NCBI GenBank assembly: GCA_030690405.1
Contig: JAUYGU010000162.1
Span: 1 to 12,725, forward strand
Source: Dehalococcoidia bacterium
GTDB taxonomy: Bacteria; Chloroflexota; Dehalococcoidia; SM23-28-2; RBG-16-64-32
Direction of reading: 5' to 3'
DNA length: 12,725 nt
The translations under genes were made by a program, and so were the position numbers. Shown piece after piece: positions 1 through 6,685 of this stretch. The first letter of the stretch is position 1; each line of letters begins with the position of its first letter. The notes under the pieces are model-generated. The model was not told the origin of the DNA. It searched no databases and was given only the letters and a program-made list of their open reading frames with translations.

Positions 1-718
1 GGCTATAGAGCAGCAGGTCGCCATCGCTGTACACGGTGTCCCCCATCTCGCTGCCGCGCTTCAGCGCCCTCATCGTCGCCTTGGTGAGCGCGACCGGCAG
101 CGGCGGATGATCGGTTATCCTCGCCGCCATCTCTCGCGCGGCCTGCATCACCTCCCCGTCTGGCACGACGTGGCTGAGCATCCCGTACTCGTACGCCTGG
201 GCGGCGCTGAAACGGTCGCAGATGATCGTAAGCTCCAGCGCCCGCGAGGGCCCCACCTCCCGCGAGAGGCGCGGCAGCGCGTTCCAGCTCAGCGGTATCC
301 CCAGCTCCACCTCCGGGATCGAGAACCAGGCGCTCTCGCCGGCCAGCCGCAGGTCGCAGCACAGCGCGAACACCACCGCCCCGCCGACCGCGAAGCCGTG
401 GATGGCGGCGATCGTCACCTGGTCCAGTGACTCCAGGGCCGCCGAACTGCGGCTGCCGACGGCGGACATGTGCCGCAGCTCGAGCTCGTTGTCGGGGCCC
501 GCCTGGCCCCACTCGCTGGTGTCCGCGCCGGACGAAAACCCGGCCCCTTCGCCCGCCAGGATCACCACCCGCGTCTCGAAGTCCTCCGCCAGCTCCCGGC
601 AAACCTGCTGCAGCTCCGCGTGCATCCGCAGGTTGATGGCGTTCCGCTTCTCCGGGCGGTTGAGGCGCACCGTCATCAGCGGCCCCTCTCGCTGCACCAT
701 AAGAGTCTCGTAGGTCAT
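1..718 (-). CDS. Enoyl-CoA hydratase/isomerase (crotonase) family protein, 3' end cut by window
   Basis: Reading leftward from an ATG at 718-716, preceded by a GGAG-type ribosome site, the frame stays open for 239 codons to the window edge, so only a short C-terminus is missing compared with the usual 250-265 residues. Crotonase hallmarks are visible: an FSSGAD oxyanion-hole segment (residues 61-66), HGFAVGGA (107-114) carrying the second oxyanion-hole glycine region, CCD (120-122) and a PE dipeptide (135-136). By manual comparison with rat mitochondrial enoyl-CoA hydratase, Glu164 is kept as E136 but Glu144 is replaced by V116. It may therefore be an isomerase or another CoA-ester enzyme rather than a standard hydratase. 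A cytoplasmic role on acyl-CoA substrates is known for the family; the substrate is unknown. It is divergent from the LLM oxidoreductase gene. Confidence 0.88.
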   Translation of the reverse strand, partial: MTYETLMVQREGPLMTVRLNRPEKRNAINLRMHAELQQVCRELAEDFETRVVILAGEGAGFSSGADTSEWGQAGPDNELELRHMSAVGSRSSAALESLDQVTIAAIHGFAVGGAVVFALCCDLRLAGESAWFSIPEVELGIPLSWNALPRLSREVGPSRALELTIICDRFSAAQAYEYGMLSHVVPDGEVMQAAREMAARITDHPPLPVALTKATMRALKRGSEMGDTVYSDGDLLLYS

Positions 719-754
719 TCTCCGTGCTCCTATCGGCTACGCCTGGTCAGCGCC

Positions 755-783
755 AGTCTACCCGCGCGCGGGGCCTGTGTCAC
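755..783 (-). promoter_or_regulatory. Promoter of the crotonase gene
   Basis: On the minus strand GTGACA (783-778) lies 17 bp from TAGACT (760-755). The predicted transcript starts near 748, giving a leader of about 30 nt before the ATG at 718. It is back-to-back with the promoter of the LLM gene. Seen by eye, not tested. Confidence 0.5.
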
Positions 784-799
784 GGACGCCCCCCGGCGA

Positions 800-829
800 T
801 GGACAGGCGCGGGGGCTCACGTCTACAAT
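800..829 (+). promoter_or_regulatory. Promoter of the LLM oxidoreductase gene
   Basis: TGGACA (800-805) and TACAAT (824-829) are separated by 18 bp. The transcript would start near 836 with a leader of about 28 nt that carries the GGAGG site at 853-857. The same TACAAT -10 recurs upstream of two other genes in the window. Confidence 0.6.
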
Positions 830-863
830 GGGGCATCCGAGAGCGCGGGACTGGAGGACGGCC

Positions 864-1952
864 ATGAAGTTCGGTCAGCTGCACCTGTTTGAAAACCCGA
901 TGGACCGCAGCGAAAAAGAGATCGTCGACGAGCAGTTCGACATCATGGCGCGCGCCGAGGAGTTCGGCTTCGACTCCGTATGGCTGGCCGAGCACCACTT
1001 CAGCGAGTACGGCTACTGCGCCTCGCCGGCCGTCACCCTGGCCGCCCTCGCCACCCGCACCCAGAAGGTCCGCCTCGGCACCGGCGTCGTCGTCCTCCCC
1101 CTGAACCACCCCCTGCGAGTGGCGGAGGACTACGCCATTCTCGACCTGCTATCCGGCGGCCGCATCGATCTCGGCGTCGGGCGCGGCTATCAGCCCCACG
1201 AGTTCGCCGGCTACGGCGTCGACCAGGCCCGCTCCCGCGACATCTTCCACGAATCCGTGGAGATCATCCAGCGAGCCTGGACGGAAGAGCGCTTCTCCTA
1301 CCAGGGGCAGTTCTACCAGGTCAACGACCTGTCCGTGCGCCCCAAGCCGCTGCAGAAGCCGCACCCGCCCATCTGGATGGCCTCCCTCTCGCCGGAGACG
1401 TTCGAGCTCTGCGGCCGCGACGGGTTCAATCTCATGTGCGCACCGGTGTTCGGCTTCAACGTCAACACCGGCGCTTCCCTGATCGAGCATTACCGCGCGG
1501 CCCTGCGTGATCACGGACGCGATCCCGCCGGCTTCGAGATCGCCGGGCTTACCATGACCTACGTCGCGGAGACCACTCAACAGGCGCTGGCGGACTTCCG
1601 CGAAGCCGTTATGTGGTACTACAAGACCTTCGCCAGGTACATCGCCCCGCCCAAGGGCGCCCCCGCCGTCAAGACGTACGAGTTCTACGCCGCCGCCCGA
1701 GACGCCATCGAGTCGGCGGAGTGGGACCGCATCGTCGCCTCCGGCTCCGTTGTCTGCGGCAGCCCGGACCAGGTGGCGGAGCGCATCGCTGAGATCCACG
1801 AGCTGTGCGGCATCACCCACTACCTGGCCTGGACCCGCATCGGCGGGCTGGAGCACGGGAAGGTACTGCGCAGCATGGAGCTGATGCGGGACAAGGTCAT
1901 GCCCCAGGTGCGTCACCTCGGCGAACGCTCCGCCGCCGAAACGGCCGGCTAA
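864..1952 (+). CDS. LLM-class (luciferase-like) flavin-dependent oxidoreductase
   Basis: The ATG at 864 is chosen because GGAGG (853-857) sits 6 nt before it and the protein then begins MKFGQLHLFE, the usual short beta strand of this fold; in-frame upstream codons lack such a site. The 362-residue product has the luciferase-like TIM-barrel signatures: FDSVWLAEHHF (36-46), KVRLGTGVVVLPL (68-80), an ILDLLSGGR segment (92-100) followed by DLGVGRGYQPHEF, and a C-terminal stretch with a CGSPDQVAERI motif typical of the family. Such enzymes use FMN or F420 to oxidise or monooxygenate diverse small molecules; cofactor and substrate cannot be read here. It is a single gene with its own promoter, divergent from the crotonase gene. 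Family assignment is firm, function unassigned. Confidence 0.92.
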   Translation: MKFGQLHLFENPMDRSEKEIVDEQFDIMARAEEFGFDSVWLAEHHFSEYGYCASPAVTLAALATRTQKVRLGTGVVVLPLNHPLRVAEDYAILDLLSGGRIDLGVGRGYQPHEFAGYGVDQARSRDIFHESVEIIQRAWTEERFSYQGQFYQVNDLSVRPKPLQKPHPPIWMASLSPETFELCGRDGFNLMCAPVFGFNVNTGASLIEHYRAALRDHGRDPAGFEIAGLTMTYVAETTQQALADFREAVMWYYKTFARYIAPPKGAPAVKTYEFYAAARDAIESAEWDRIVASGSVVCGSPDQVAERIAEIHELCGITHYLAWTRIGGLEHGKVLRSMELMRDKVMPQVRHLGERSAAETAG

Positions 1953-2001
1953 CGCCCGCTCGCTCCCGGAATCCTCTCACCGCTGCGCCCCCGCCAGCGA
2001 C

Positions 2002-2020
2002 GTTTACTTTACGTTAACCA
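2002..2020 (+). promoter_or_regulatory. Two-unit Pho-box-like direct repeat upstream of the TadG-like gene
   Basis: GTTTACTT (2002-2009), three bases, then GTTAACCA (2013-2020): two 8-mers with an 11-bp period. This matches the architecture described for cyanobacterial Pho boxes (PyTTAAPyPy(T/A) repeats spaced by three bases) with one to two mismatches per unit. It resembles the longer repeats at 9843-9894 and 10020-10061. I do not see a convincing -10 at the spacing found there, so regulation of the downstream gene is tentative. The rest of 1953-2117 shows nothing else I can name. Confidence 0.35.
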
Positions 2021-2117
2021 TGAACCCCGCTCAATCACGTCTCCCGTATGGCATCATGATTATGGAAGACCCGCGCGCACCCCCAGCTCCGCCGGCTCAA
2101 CAAGGGAGGGTAAACCG

Positions 2118-3155
2118 ATGCGCGCGAACACCGGACGACCACAGCCTGGGACCAGGCGCTCTGAGCGCGGCCAGGCTCTTATCATGTTCGCACTCGCGGC
2201 CGGCGTGCTCTTCGGTTTTGCGGCGATGGCGATCGATGTCGGGATGATCCTTCACGAGCGCCGCGTTCTCCAGAACGCCGCCGACGCCGCCGCACTCGCG
2301 GGCGCCCTCGAACTTCCGGACAGCGCGGCGCTGGCCGGCGACCAGGCGAAGGAGTGGGCCAAAAGCAACGGCATCGACCTCGCCTCCGGAGACGAGCTCG
2401 ATATCACCGTCTCTCCCGATAACACCTCCGTCACGGTAGAAGTCACGCGGGAAACGTCGTTCATCTTCGGACGGGTCCTCGGCCTCGTGTCGACCGAGGT
2501 CCGCGCCGACGCGACCGCACGGGTGGGCTCTCCCCTTGCGCTCTCAGGGATCCTGCCCTTCGGCGTGCTGGAGAGCGCCATAAACTATGACGGCGATCCC
2601 ACTACGATCAAGTACGATGCCACCAACCCCAGCAACGGCAACTTCGGGCCGCTGCGCATCGACGGCAACGGCGCCACCGTCTTGGAGCAGTCCATCAAGT
2701 ACGGGACCCAGACCGGCGTCTGCGCCCAGAGCCAGCCCGAATGCCAGGACCCGACGGCGCCCACCCAGACCGGTAACGTCATCAGCGCCGCCCGGGACGG
2801 CTTCAACTACCGCTTCGACAACACGAGCGCGGATTGCGACGAGTTCACTGATGTCCTCATTCCCAAAGGCGACGGGACCTACAACGTGGACCCGTCCTGC
2901 CACCCGTTCGCCTCCGACAGCCTGCGCCTCGTGCTGATCCCCGTCATCGACGAGTTCCCGAACGGAAGCAAGCCTGTCACCATCATGTACTTCACGGGGA
3001 TGTTCCTGAACAGCATGCCCCCGGGCAAGTGCACGGGAAATAGCTGCGAGATTACTGGCACCTTCGTCAAGACGGTCTTCGACCCTACGAGCGACGCCAC
3101 CTTTGGCATCTACGACCCGGTGAGCGGCATTGAGTTCGTCCGCCTCGTGGACTAA
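2118..3155 (+). CDS. TadG-like (Flp pilus assembly type) exported protein
   Basis: The ATG at 2118 follows GGGAGGG (2104-2110). The 345-residue protein has a short basic N-terminus, then RGQALIMF and one hydrophobic segment (about residues 20-44) ending in AIDVG, the signature of the N-terminal domain of TadG/TadE-like proteins. Next comes a helix rich in NAADAAALAGA (about 53-63), also typical. The remainder looks extracytoplasmic and contains six cysteines in GVC, PEC, ADC, PSC, GKC and NSC contexts, which may form disulfides. Family members are membrane-anchored minor pilins or pilus-assembly proteins. No other tad genes (CpaF, TadB, TadC) are in the window, so this is an orphan here and its role is unknown. 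Downstream it converges on the SDR gene with a 21-bp gap. Confidence 0.8.
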   Translation: MRANTGRPQPGTRRSERGQALIMFALAAGVLFGFAAMAIDVGMILHERRVLQNAADAAALAGALELPDSAALAGDQAKEWAKSNGIDLASGDELDITVSPDNTSVTVEVTRETSFIFGRVLGLVSTEVRADATARVGSPLALSGILPFGVLESAINYDGDPTTIKYDATNPSNGNFGPLRIDGNGATVLEQSIKYGTQTGVCAQSQPECQDPTAPTQTGNVISAARDGFNYRFDNTSADCDEFTDVLIPKGDGTYNVDPSCHPFASDSLRLVLIPVIDEFPNGSKPVTIMYFTGMFLNSMPPGKCTGNSCEITGTFVKTVFDPTSDATFGIYDPVSGIEFVRLVD

Positions 3156-3176
3156 CCGGGCCGCCGAAACGCCCCG

Positions 3177-4061
3177 CTAGGGCGTCTCGGAGTTCGGCTC
3201 TGCCGGGTCGGCCGCCGGGGCCTCCGCCGGTTCCGTGTACGGCGGTCCCCTGTCCGGCGAGGCGGGTCGGGTCCCGGCCCCCAGCCAGAAGAAGCGCACC
3301 GCCCAGTCCGCGATGGCGGGCGCGAGGGGATAGGCGGTGACGGCGGCGAAGTCCTGGGCCGTCACGTAGGCGTCCCGCAGGCTCCAGCGCACCGCCTGCA
3401 CGATCCGCCTCGCCACCGCCGCCGCGTTCGCACTCGGCAGGTAGCGCGGCGGGTCCGGCACGTCCACCTCCCGCAACATCTGCTCCTGGAACGACGTTTC
3501 CGTCAGCCCCGGGTACACCGTGCTCACGTGGACGCCCGTTCCGGCCAGCTCGGAGCGCAGCGCGTCGGACACCGCGGTCAGCGCGAACTTGGTCGCGCTG
3601 TAGATCCCCATGTACGGCGCCGCGACCTTGCCGGCCACCGACGAGACGTTCACGACGTGGCCACGCTGCTGCCTTCGCATATAGGGGACCGTCGCCTGGA
3701 TACACTGGATAGCGCCCCAGAAGTTCACGTTGAACAGATGGTGCATGTTGTCCAGACTGCCACCGGCGATCGGCGCGAATAGCCCGACGCCGGCATTGTT
3801 CACCAGCACGTCGACGCTATCGAACTCCTCCACCGTCCGACGGACCAGCGCCTCTACCGCGAAGCGGTCGGTCACGTCAGTCGGCACCACCAGGCGCCGG
3901 CCGGGAAAGTCCGCCAGCTCCTGGGCGAGCTCCTCCAGCTTGTCGCGATTGCGCGAGGCGAGGACGACGTGGGCGCGCCGGCGGGCGAACTCCCGCGCCG
4001 TCGCCCGGCCGATCCCGGAGGAGGCCCCGGTGATGATTACGGCGCGGCCGTCTACGTGCAA
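3177..4061 (-). CDS. Short-chain dehydrogenase/reductase (SDR), possibly PHA-related
   Basis: A TTG start at 4061 is preferred: GAGG lies about 8 nt upstream and translation then begins just before the Rossmann strand; the nearby ATG in another frame meets a stop. The 294-residue protein has the classical SDR motifs TGASSGIG (11-18) for NAD(P) binding, NNAG (88-91), catalytic Ser141, Tyr154 and Lys158 (YSATK). A proline/glutamate-rich tail (after about residue 265) is probably disordered. It starts 10 nt after the phaC stop, so it is the last gene of the padR-phaE-like-phaC operon. Context suggests a role such as acetoacetyl-CoA reduction for polyester precursors, but the sequence alone does not prove PhaB activity; SDRs with this kind of tail act on many substrates. 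Confidence 0.9.
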   Translation of the reverse strand: MHVDGRAVIITGASSGIGRATAREFARRRAHVVLASRNRDKLEELAQELADFPGRRLVVPTDVTDRFAVEALVRRTVEEFDSVDVLVNNAGVGLFAPIAGGSLDNMHHLFNVNFWGAIQCIQATVPYMRRQQRGHVVNVSSVAGKVAAPYMGIYSATKFALTAVSDALRSELAGTGVHVSTVYPGLTETSFQEQMLREVDVPDPPRYLPSANAAAVARRIVQAVRWSLRDAYVTAQDFAAVTAYPLAPAIADWAVRFFWLGAGTRPASPDRGPPYTEPAEAPAADPAEPNSETP

Positions 4062-4071
4062 CCGGCCATCC

Positions 4072-5160
4072 TCAAACGGAGCGCACGCTGAGCCACTGCG
4101 AGAGCTGGGGCCACAGCCGGAACAAGGCGTTGCGCCCGGCGATCAGGCTCACGTGCCCGCCCTTCAGGACGATGTCTTCCTTATCCTGAGAGCCCAGCAG
4201 AGACGTCAGCGGCTGGGTCGCGGCGAAGGGAGCGATATGGTCGTGCTGGGCCATGATGTTCAGCGCCGGGCAGGTGATCCCCGTCAGGTCCACCCTCCTG
4301 CCGCCCAGGGCAAGCTGCCCCTTCATCAGCTTGTTCTCCCACATCAGCTCCTTGATCATCTGGCGGTACGCTTCGCCGGGGAAGGGGATCTGGTCGTATA
4401 CCCAGCGATTGAACAATCGGTAATTCTTGACCCAGAGGTCGTTCCACAGGTTGTCGAACAGGCGGGCGTAGGCCGCCCAGCGCTCGGCCGGGCGCAGCAT
4501 CTCGAACGAGCGGAAGATCAGGTCGGGCGGGATGTTGCCCAGCGTGTCTACCATCCGGTCGACGTCGAACCAGCGCCGGTCGCTCCAGCGGCGGAACATC
4601 CCCATCCCCGCGAAATCGACCGGGGTGGCGGCGCACACCAGGTTCGCCACCGGGGCGTCGTGGAAGATGCCGCTGTACATCAGCGCCATCAGCCCGCCCA
4701 TGCAGTACCCCAGGAGGCTCACCTCCTGTTCGCCGGTGACCTTCTGGACCTCCTCAACGTTGCGGGGCAGCGCCTCCAGCACGTAGTACTCCAGCGTCAG
4801 CCGGCTGTCCTCCGGGCGGGGCACGCCCCAGTCCACCATGAACACGTCGAACCCTTCGCGCAGCAGGTACTCCACCAGGCTCTGCCCCGGCGAAAGGTCA
4901 AGGATGTACGGCCTGCTGATCAGCGACATGACGAGGACCAAGGGTATCCGGTACACCTCATCGGTGACCGGGCGGTAGCGGTACAGACGCATCGTGCCCT
5001 TGGAGTAGACCACGTCCTTCGGCGTGGCGCCCACCACCGGCGGGTTACGGTCGAAGATAACGTCCATCCCCCGGCGGACACGGTCCAGGTTGCGCTTGAC
5101 CGCTTCCGCCTGGAAGATCTCTGTCAGCGGGGGCGTTTCCGGGATGCGAACGGTTACCAT
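4072..5160 (-). CDS. phaC: Class III polyhydroxyalkanoate synthase catalytic subunit PhaC
   Basis: The ATG at 5160 has GGAG about 7 nt upstream. At 362 residues it has the length of class III/IV synthases (about 355 aa), not the longer class I/II enzymes. The lipase-like box is GYCMGG (151-156) with catalytic Cys153; Asp307 in AQHDHIAP and His336 in KGGHVSLI complete the triad, in positions close to Cys149/Asp302/His331 of the Allochromatium vinosum enzyme. It polymerises (R)-3-hydroxyacyl-CoA to polyester at the granule surface and in this class needs a second subunit, which is supplied by the gene just upstream. Order in the operon is padR, PhaE/PhaR-like, phaC, SDR. Nothing looks damaged. 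Confidence 0.95.
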   Translation of the reverse strand: MVTVRIPETPPLTEIFQAEAVKRNLDRVRRGMDVIFDRNPPVVGATPKDVVYSKGTMRLYRYRPVTDEVYRIPLVLVMSLISRPYILDLSPGQSLVEYLLREGFDVFMVDWGVPRPEDSRLTLEYYVLEALPRNVEEVQKVTGEQEVSLLGYCMGGLMALMYSGIFHDAPVANLVCAATPVDFAGMGMFRRWSDRRWFDVDRMVDTLGNIPPDLIFRSFEMLRPAERWAAYARLFDNLWNDLWVKNYRLFNRWVYDQIPFPGEAYRQMIKELMWENKLMKGQLALGGRRVDLTGITCPALNIMAQHDHIAPFAATQPLTSLLGSQDKEDIVLKGGHVSLIAGRNALFRLWPQLSQWLSVRSV

Positions 5161-5196
5161 AGGGCGACTCCAGCGCCGGCGCAGAGGGCCGGCGTG

Positions 5197-5592
5197 TTAC
5201 TTCGTCCCGGCAGGCTGGCTGCGCGGCTGGCGGGTGCGCCGGGGACGAAGCTGCGTGACCGCGGCCGGCCGGCTCGGGTGGCCGACGGCCTGGGCAAGGG
5301 CGTTGATGCTGGACTCGATGGAGGAGAGCCTCTCCTCCAGGCTGCTGAGCCGCTCGCTCAGATCCAGGACGTCGCTCCGGCTCGGCACGTTGAGCGTGGA
5401 GAGGGAGCGCTCCATGTTCTGAGCCACCATCCGCTGGAAGGTGGAGTATATATCCATGTACCCACCCATGAAGCGGCCGAAGGAATCAGTGCCCATCACG
5501 TCGTTGAAGAAGGCGTTCCACTGGCGCTCAGTGTCGGTCAGCCAGTTGCGCCAGAGCTGTCCAACGTCCGCCCGGTCGTTACTGTCAGGCAT
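5197..5592 (-). CDS. Small PHA synthase partner subunit, PhaE/PhaR-like
   Basis: The ATG at 5592 has GGGAGGA just upstream and overlaps the 3' end of the padR-like gene by 8 bp. The 131-residue product has an aromatic-rich amphipathic N-terminal half (residues 13-60, with WRNWLTDTERQW and FFNDVMG), then LNVPSRSDV (67-75) and a leucine-heptad coiled coil (about 77-103), ending in a basic tail. The LN(V/L)P-x-R-x-D followed by coiled coil is characteristic of PhaE, PhaR and related phasin-like proteins. It is much shorter than PhaE (about 350 aa) and somewhat shorter than Bacillus PhaR (about 200 aa). Its place directly before phaC supports a role as the required synthase partner. Confidence 0.8.
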   Translation of the reverse strand: MPDSNDRADVGQLWRNWLTDTERQWNAFFNDVMGTDSFGRFMGGYMDIYSTFQRMVAQNMERSLSTLNVPSRSDVLDLSERLSSLEERLSSIESSINALAQAVGHPSRPAAVTQLRPRRTRQPRSQPAGTK

Positions 5593-6067
5593 GGCGTCCT
5601 CCCTGTTTCGAGCCTCGCGTGCGCCTGGGCTCCTCGGTTGCTGGTCGGTCGCCGCCGCTCTTCCCCCGCTTCTGCAGATTGTCGTACGAACTGAGGGCTG
5701 ATTGCAAGATGCTCTGGTAGTGAGATAGGACATCCAGCCATAAATTGAGGAACGCCTCGCCCGTTTTCGTCAGCGAGTACATCCGCCGCGCCGGACCGGA
5801 CTCCGTTGTATCCCAGAACGATGATACCATCCCCGTCCGCTCAAGCTGCCGCAGGGTCCGGTACACCGTCGCCGAGTCGAACGCCGGCAGGCCCGCCTTG
5901 CTCAGCTCCCTTACCAACTGGTAGCCGTAGGCCGGCCAGTTGCGGAGGAACGCCAGCAAGCTGGACGCCAGCAAGTCGCCGTGGAGACGGGGCTGGCGGC
6001 GGCTGTTCTCGCCGTCGGCGTCCGTCTCGTCGTCGCGGGGCCCGGTTCGTCTGCTCTGCGTAGCCAT
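5585..6067 (-). CDS. PadR-family transcriptional regulator
   Basis: The most likely start is the ATG at 6067 (160 residues); the frame is open further upstream to 6145, but that would lie inside the operator/promoter region. No good ribosome site precedes 6067: GAGGA is about 20 nt away, so the start is uncertain. After a disordered 30-residue head, the winged helix-turn-helix runs from about 31 to 100, with LLASSLLAFL (32-41), YGYQL (47-51), TVYRTLRQLE (67-76) and MYSLT. A helical dimerisation segment (102-133) and a basic tail follow. PadR proteins are mostly repressors answering small ligands. It overlaps the PhaE/PhaR-like gene and is divergent from the phasin-like gene, so it probably controls polyester storage and itself. 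Confidence 0.88.
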   Translation of the reverse strand: MATQSRRTGPRDDETDADGENSRRQPRLHGDLLASSLLAFLRNWPAYGYQLVRELSKAGLPAFDSATVYRTLRQLERTGMVSSFWDTTESGPARRMYSLTKTGEAFLNLWLDVLSHYQSILQSALSSYDNLQKRGKSGGDRPATEEPRRTRGSKQGGRHA

Positions 6068-6112
6068 TTGTGAAATTTGTCGATTTTCCTCGTTGCGCCT
6101 TGCCGCCTGGGG

Positions 6113-6141
6113 TTGACAGCACGTGTTACTATGTGTATCTT
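6113..6141 (+). promoter_or_regulatory. Promoter of the phasin-like gene
   Basis: A perfect TTGACA (6113-6118) is followed after 17 bp by TATCTT (6136-6141). The transcript would begin near 6148, leaving a leader of about 30 nt with AAGGAGGT. The -10 lies within the inverted repeat 6133-6155, so binding there would block RNA polymerase. Confidence 0.65.
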
Positions 6142-6155
6142 GCACTTAGATGCAT
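6133..6155. promoter_or_regulatory. Imperfect inverted repeat, candidate PadR operator
   Basis: Arms GTGTATCT (6133-6140) and AGATGCAT (6148-6155) pair at 6 of 8 positions around a 7-bp centre. The repeat lies between TTGACA on the plus strand (6113-6118) and TTGACA on the minus strand (6166-6161), so one dimer could repress both directions. It is not the exact ATGT-N8-ACAT site known from PadR itself; assignment rests on position next to a PadR gene. Confidence 0.5.
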
Positions 6156-6166
6156 TAGTTTGTCAA
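6138..6166 (-). promoter_or_regulatory. Candidate promoter of the padR-phaC operon
   Basis: On the minus strand a perfect TTGACA occupies 6166-6161. No good -10 is seen at 17-18 bp (GCAAGA or CAAGAT), so this would be a weak or activator-dependent promoter. A start near 6130 would give a leader of about 60 nt to the ATG at 6067. Confidence 0.35.
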
Positions 6167-6178
6167 GGAGGTTGCCCC

Positions 6179-6679
6179 ATGGCACAGCAAAGTTCCGTCG
6201 ACAAGTTCTTCGGCGCCGTCGACAACGCCTATGACGTCGTCCTGGACACCCTCAAGGCCGGAGTCGACCGCGGCTACCGCGTCTCCAAGGGCCTCATCGA
6301 GCAGGCCCAGACCGGCCAGCACGAGGCCCTGGACTTGGCGCAGTCCGTCGCCAAGTCACCCACGAACCTCGCCGGCGCCACCGGCGCCGTCGTTCAGACC
6401 CTCACCAAAACCCAGGGTCGTGTCCTCGAGATCTCCCGCCAGTGGCTGGATGAGGCGCTTGACTCGCAGCAGGAGGGCCGCGAGGCGCTCCGCCGCCTGA
6501 TCGACGCCAACCGCCAGGCTGGCGAGGCCGTCATCGAGAGCTCCCGCGGAGTGTTCGGCCGCGCCCAGGAGCGCGCCCGACAGGTCATCCGCCCCGGACG
6601 CGGCGGTAACGGCGCCAAGGCTGAAGGTGAGCCGCGACCGCGCCGCAAGGCCCAGAGCGAAGAGACAAAGACCGAATAA
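6179..6679 (+). CDS. Phasin-like polyester granule-associated protein
   Basis: The ATG at 6179 follows a near-perfect AAGGAGGT (6165-6172), implying strong translation. The 166-residue product has no signal peptide or membrane segment. Residues 5-60 and 70-138 form long amphipathic helices; the last 30 residues are charged and probably disordered, with a PRPRRK patch. I recognise no catalytic motif. The helical make-up, the abundant-protein style ribosome site and the divergent position opposite the PHA synthase operon with a shared operator fit a phasin, which coats PHA granules. Direct homology to a named phasin family was not established, so this is inference from structure and context. 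An alternative is a generic stress or nucleoid-associated helical protein. Confidence 0.6.
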   Translation: MAQQSSVDKFFGAVDNAYDVVLDTLKAGVDRGYRVSKGLIEQAQTGQHEALDLAQSVAKSPTNLAGATGAVVQTLTKTQGRVLEISRQWLDEALDSQQEGREALRRLIDANRQAGEAVIESSRGVFGRAQERARQVIRPGRGGNGAKAEGEPRPRRKAQSEETKTE

Positions 6680-6685
6680 GCGGCG

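Noticed and set aside
1149..1916. Open frame antisense to the LLM oxidoreductase gene
   Set aside because: Shadow of a well-supported gene; no ribosome site or recognisable domain.
3170..3184. Hairpin CGCCC/GGGCG between the TadG-like and SDR genes
   Set aside because: Only 5 bp, no T-run on either strand; too weak to call a terminator although its position between convergent genes is suitable.
3730..5694. A very long open frame on the plus strand opposite the SDR, phaC and PhaE/PhaR-like genes
   Set aside because: It lies antisense to genes with intact catalytic motifs; its translation is low-complexity and histidine/glutamine/arginine-rich, typical of the mirror frame in GC-rich DNA.
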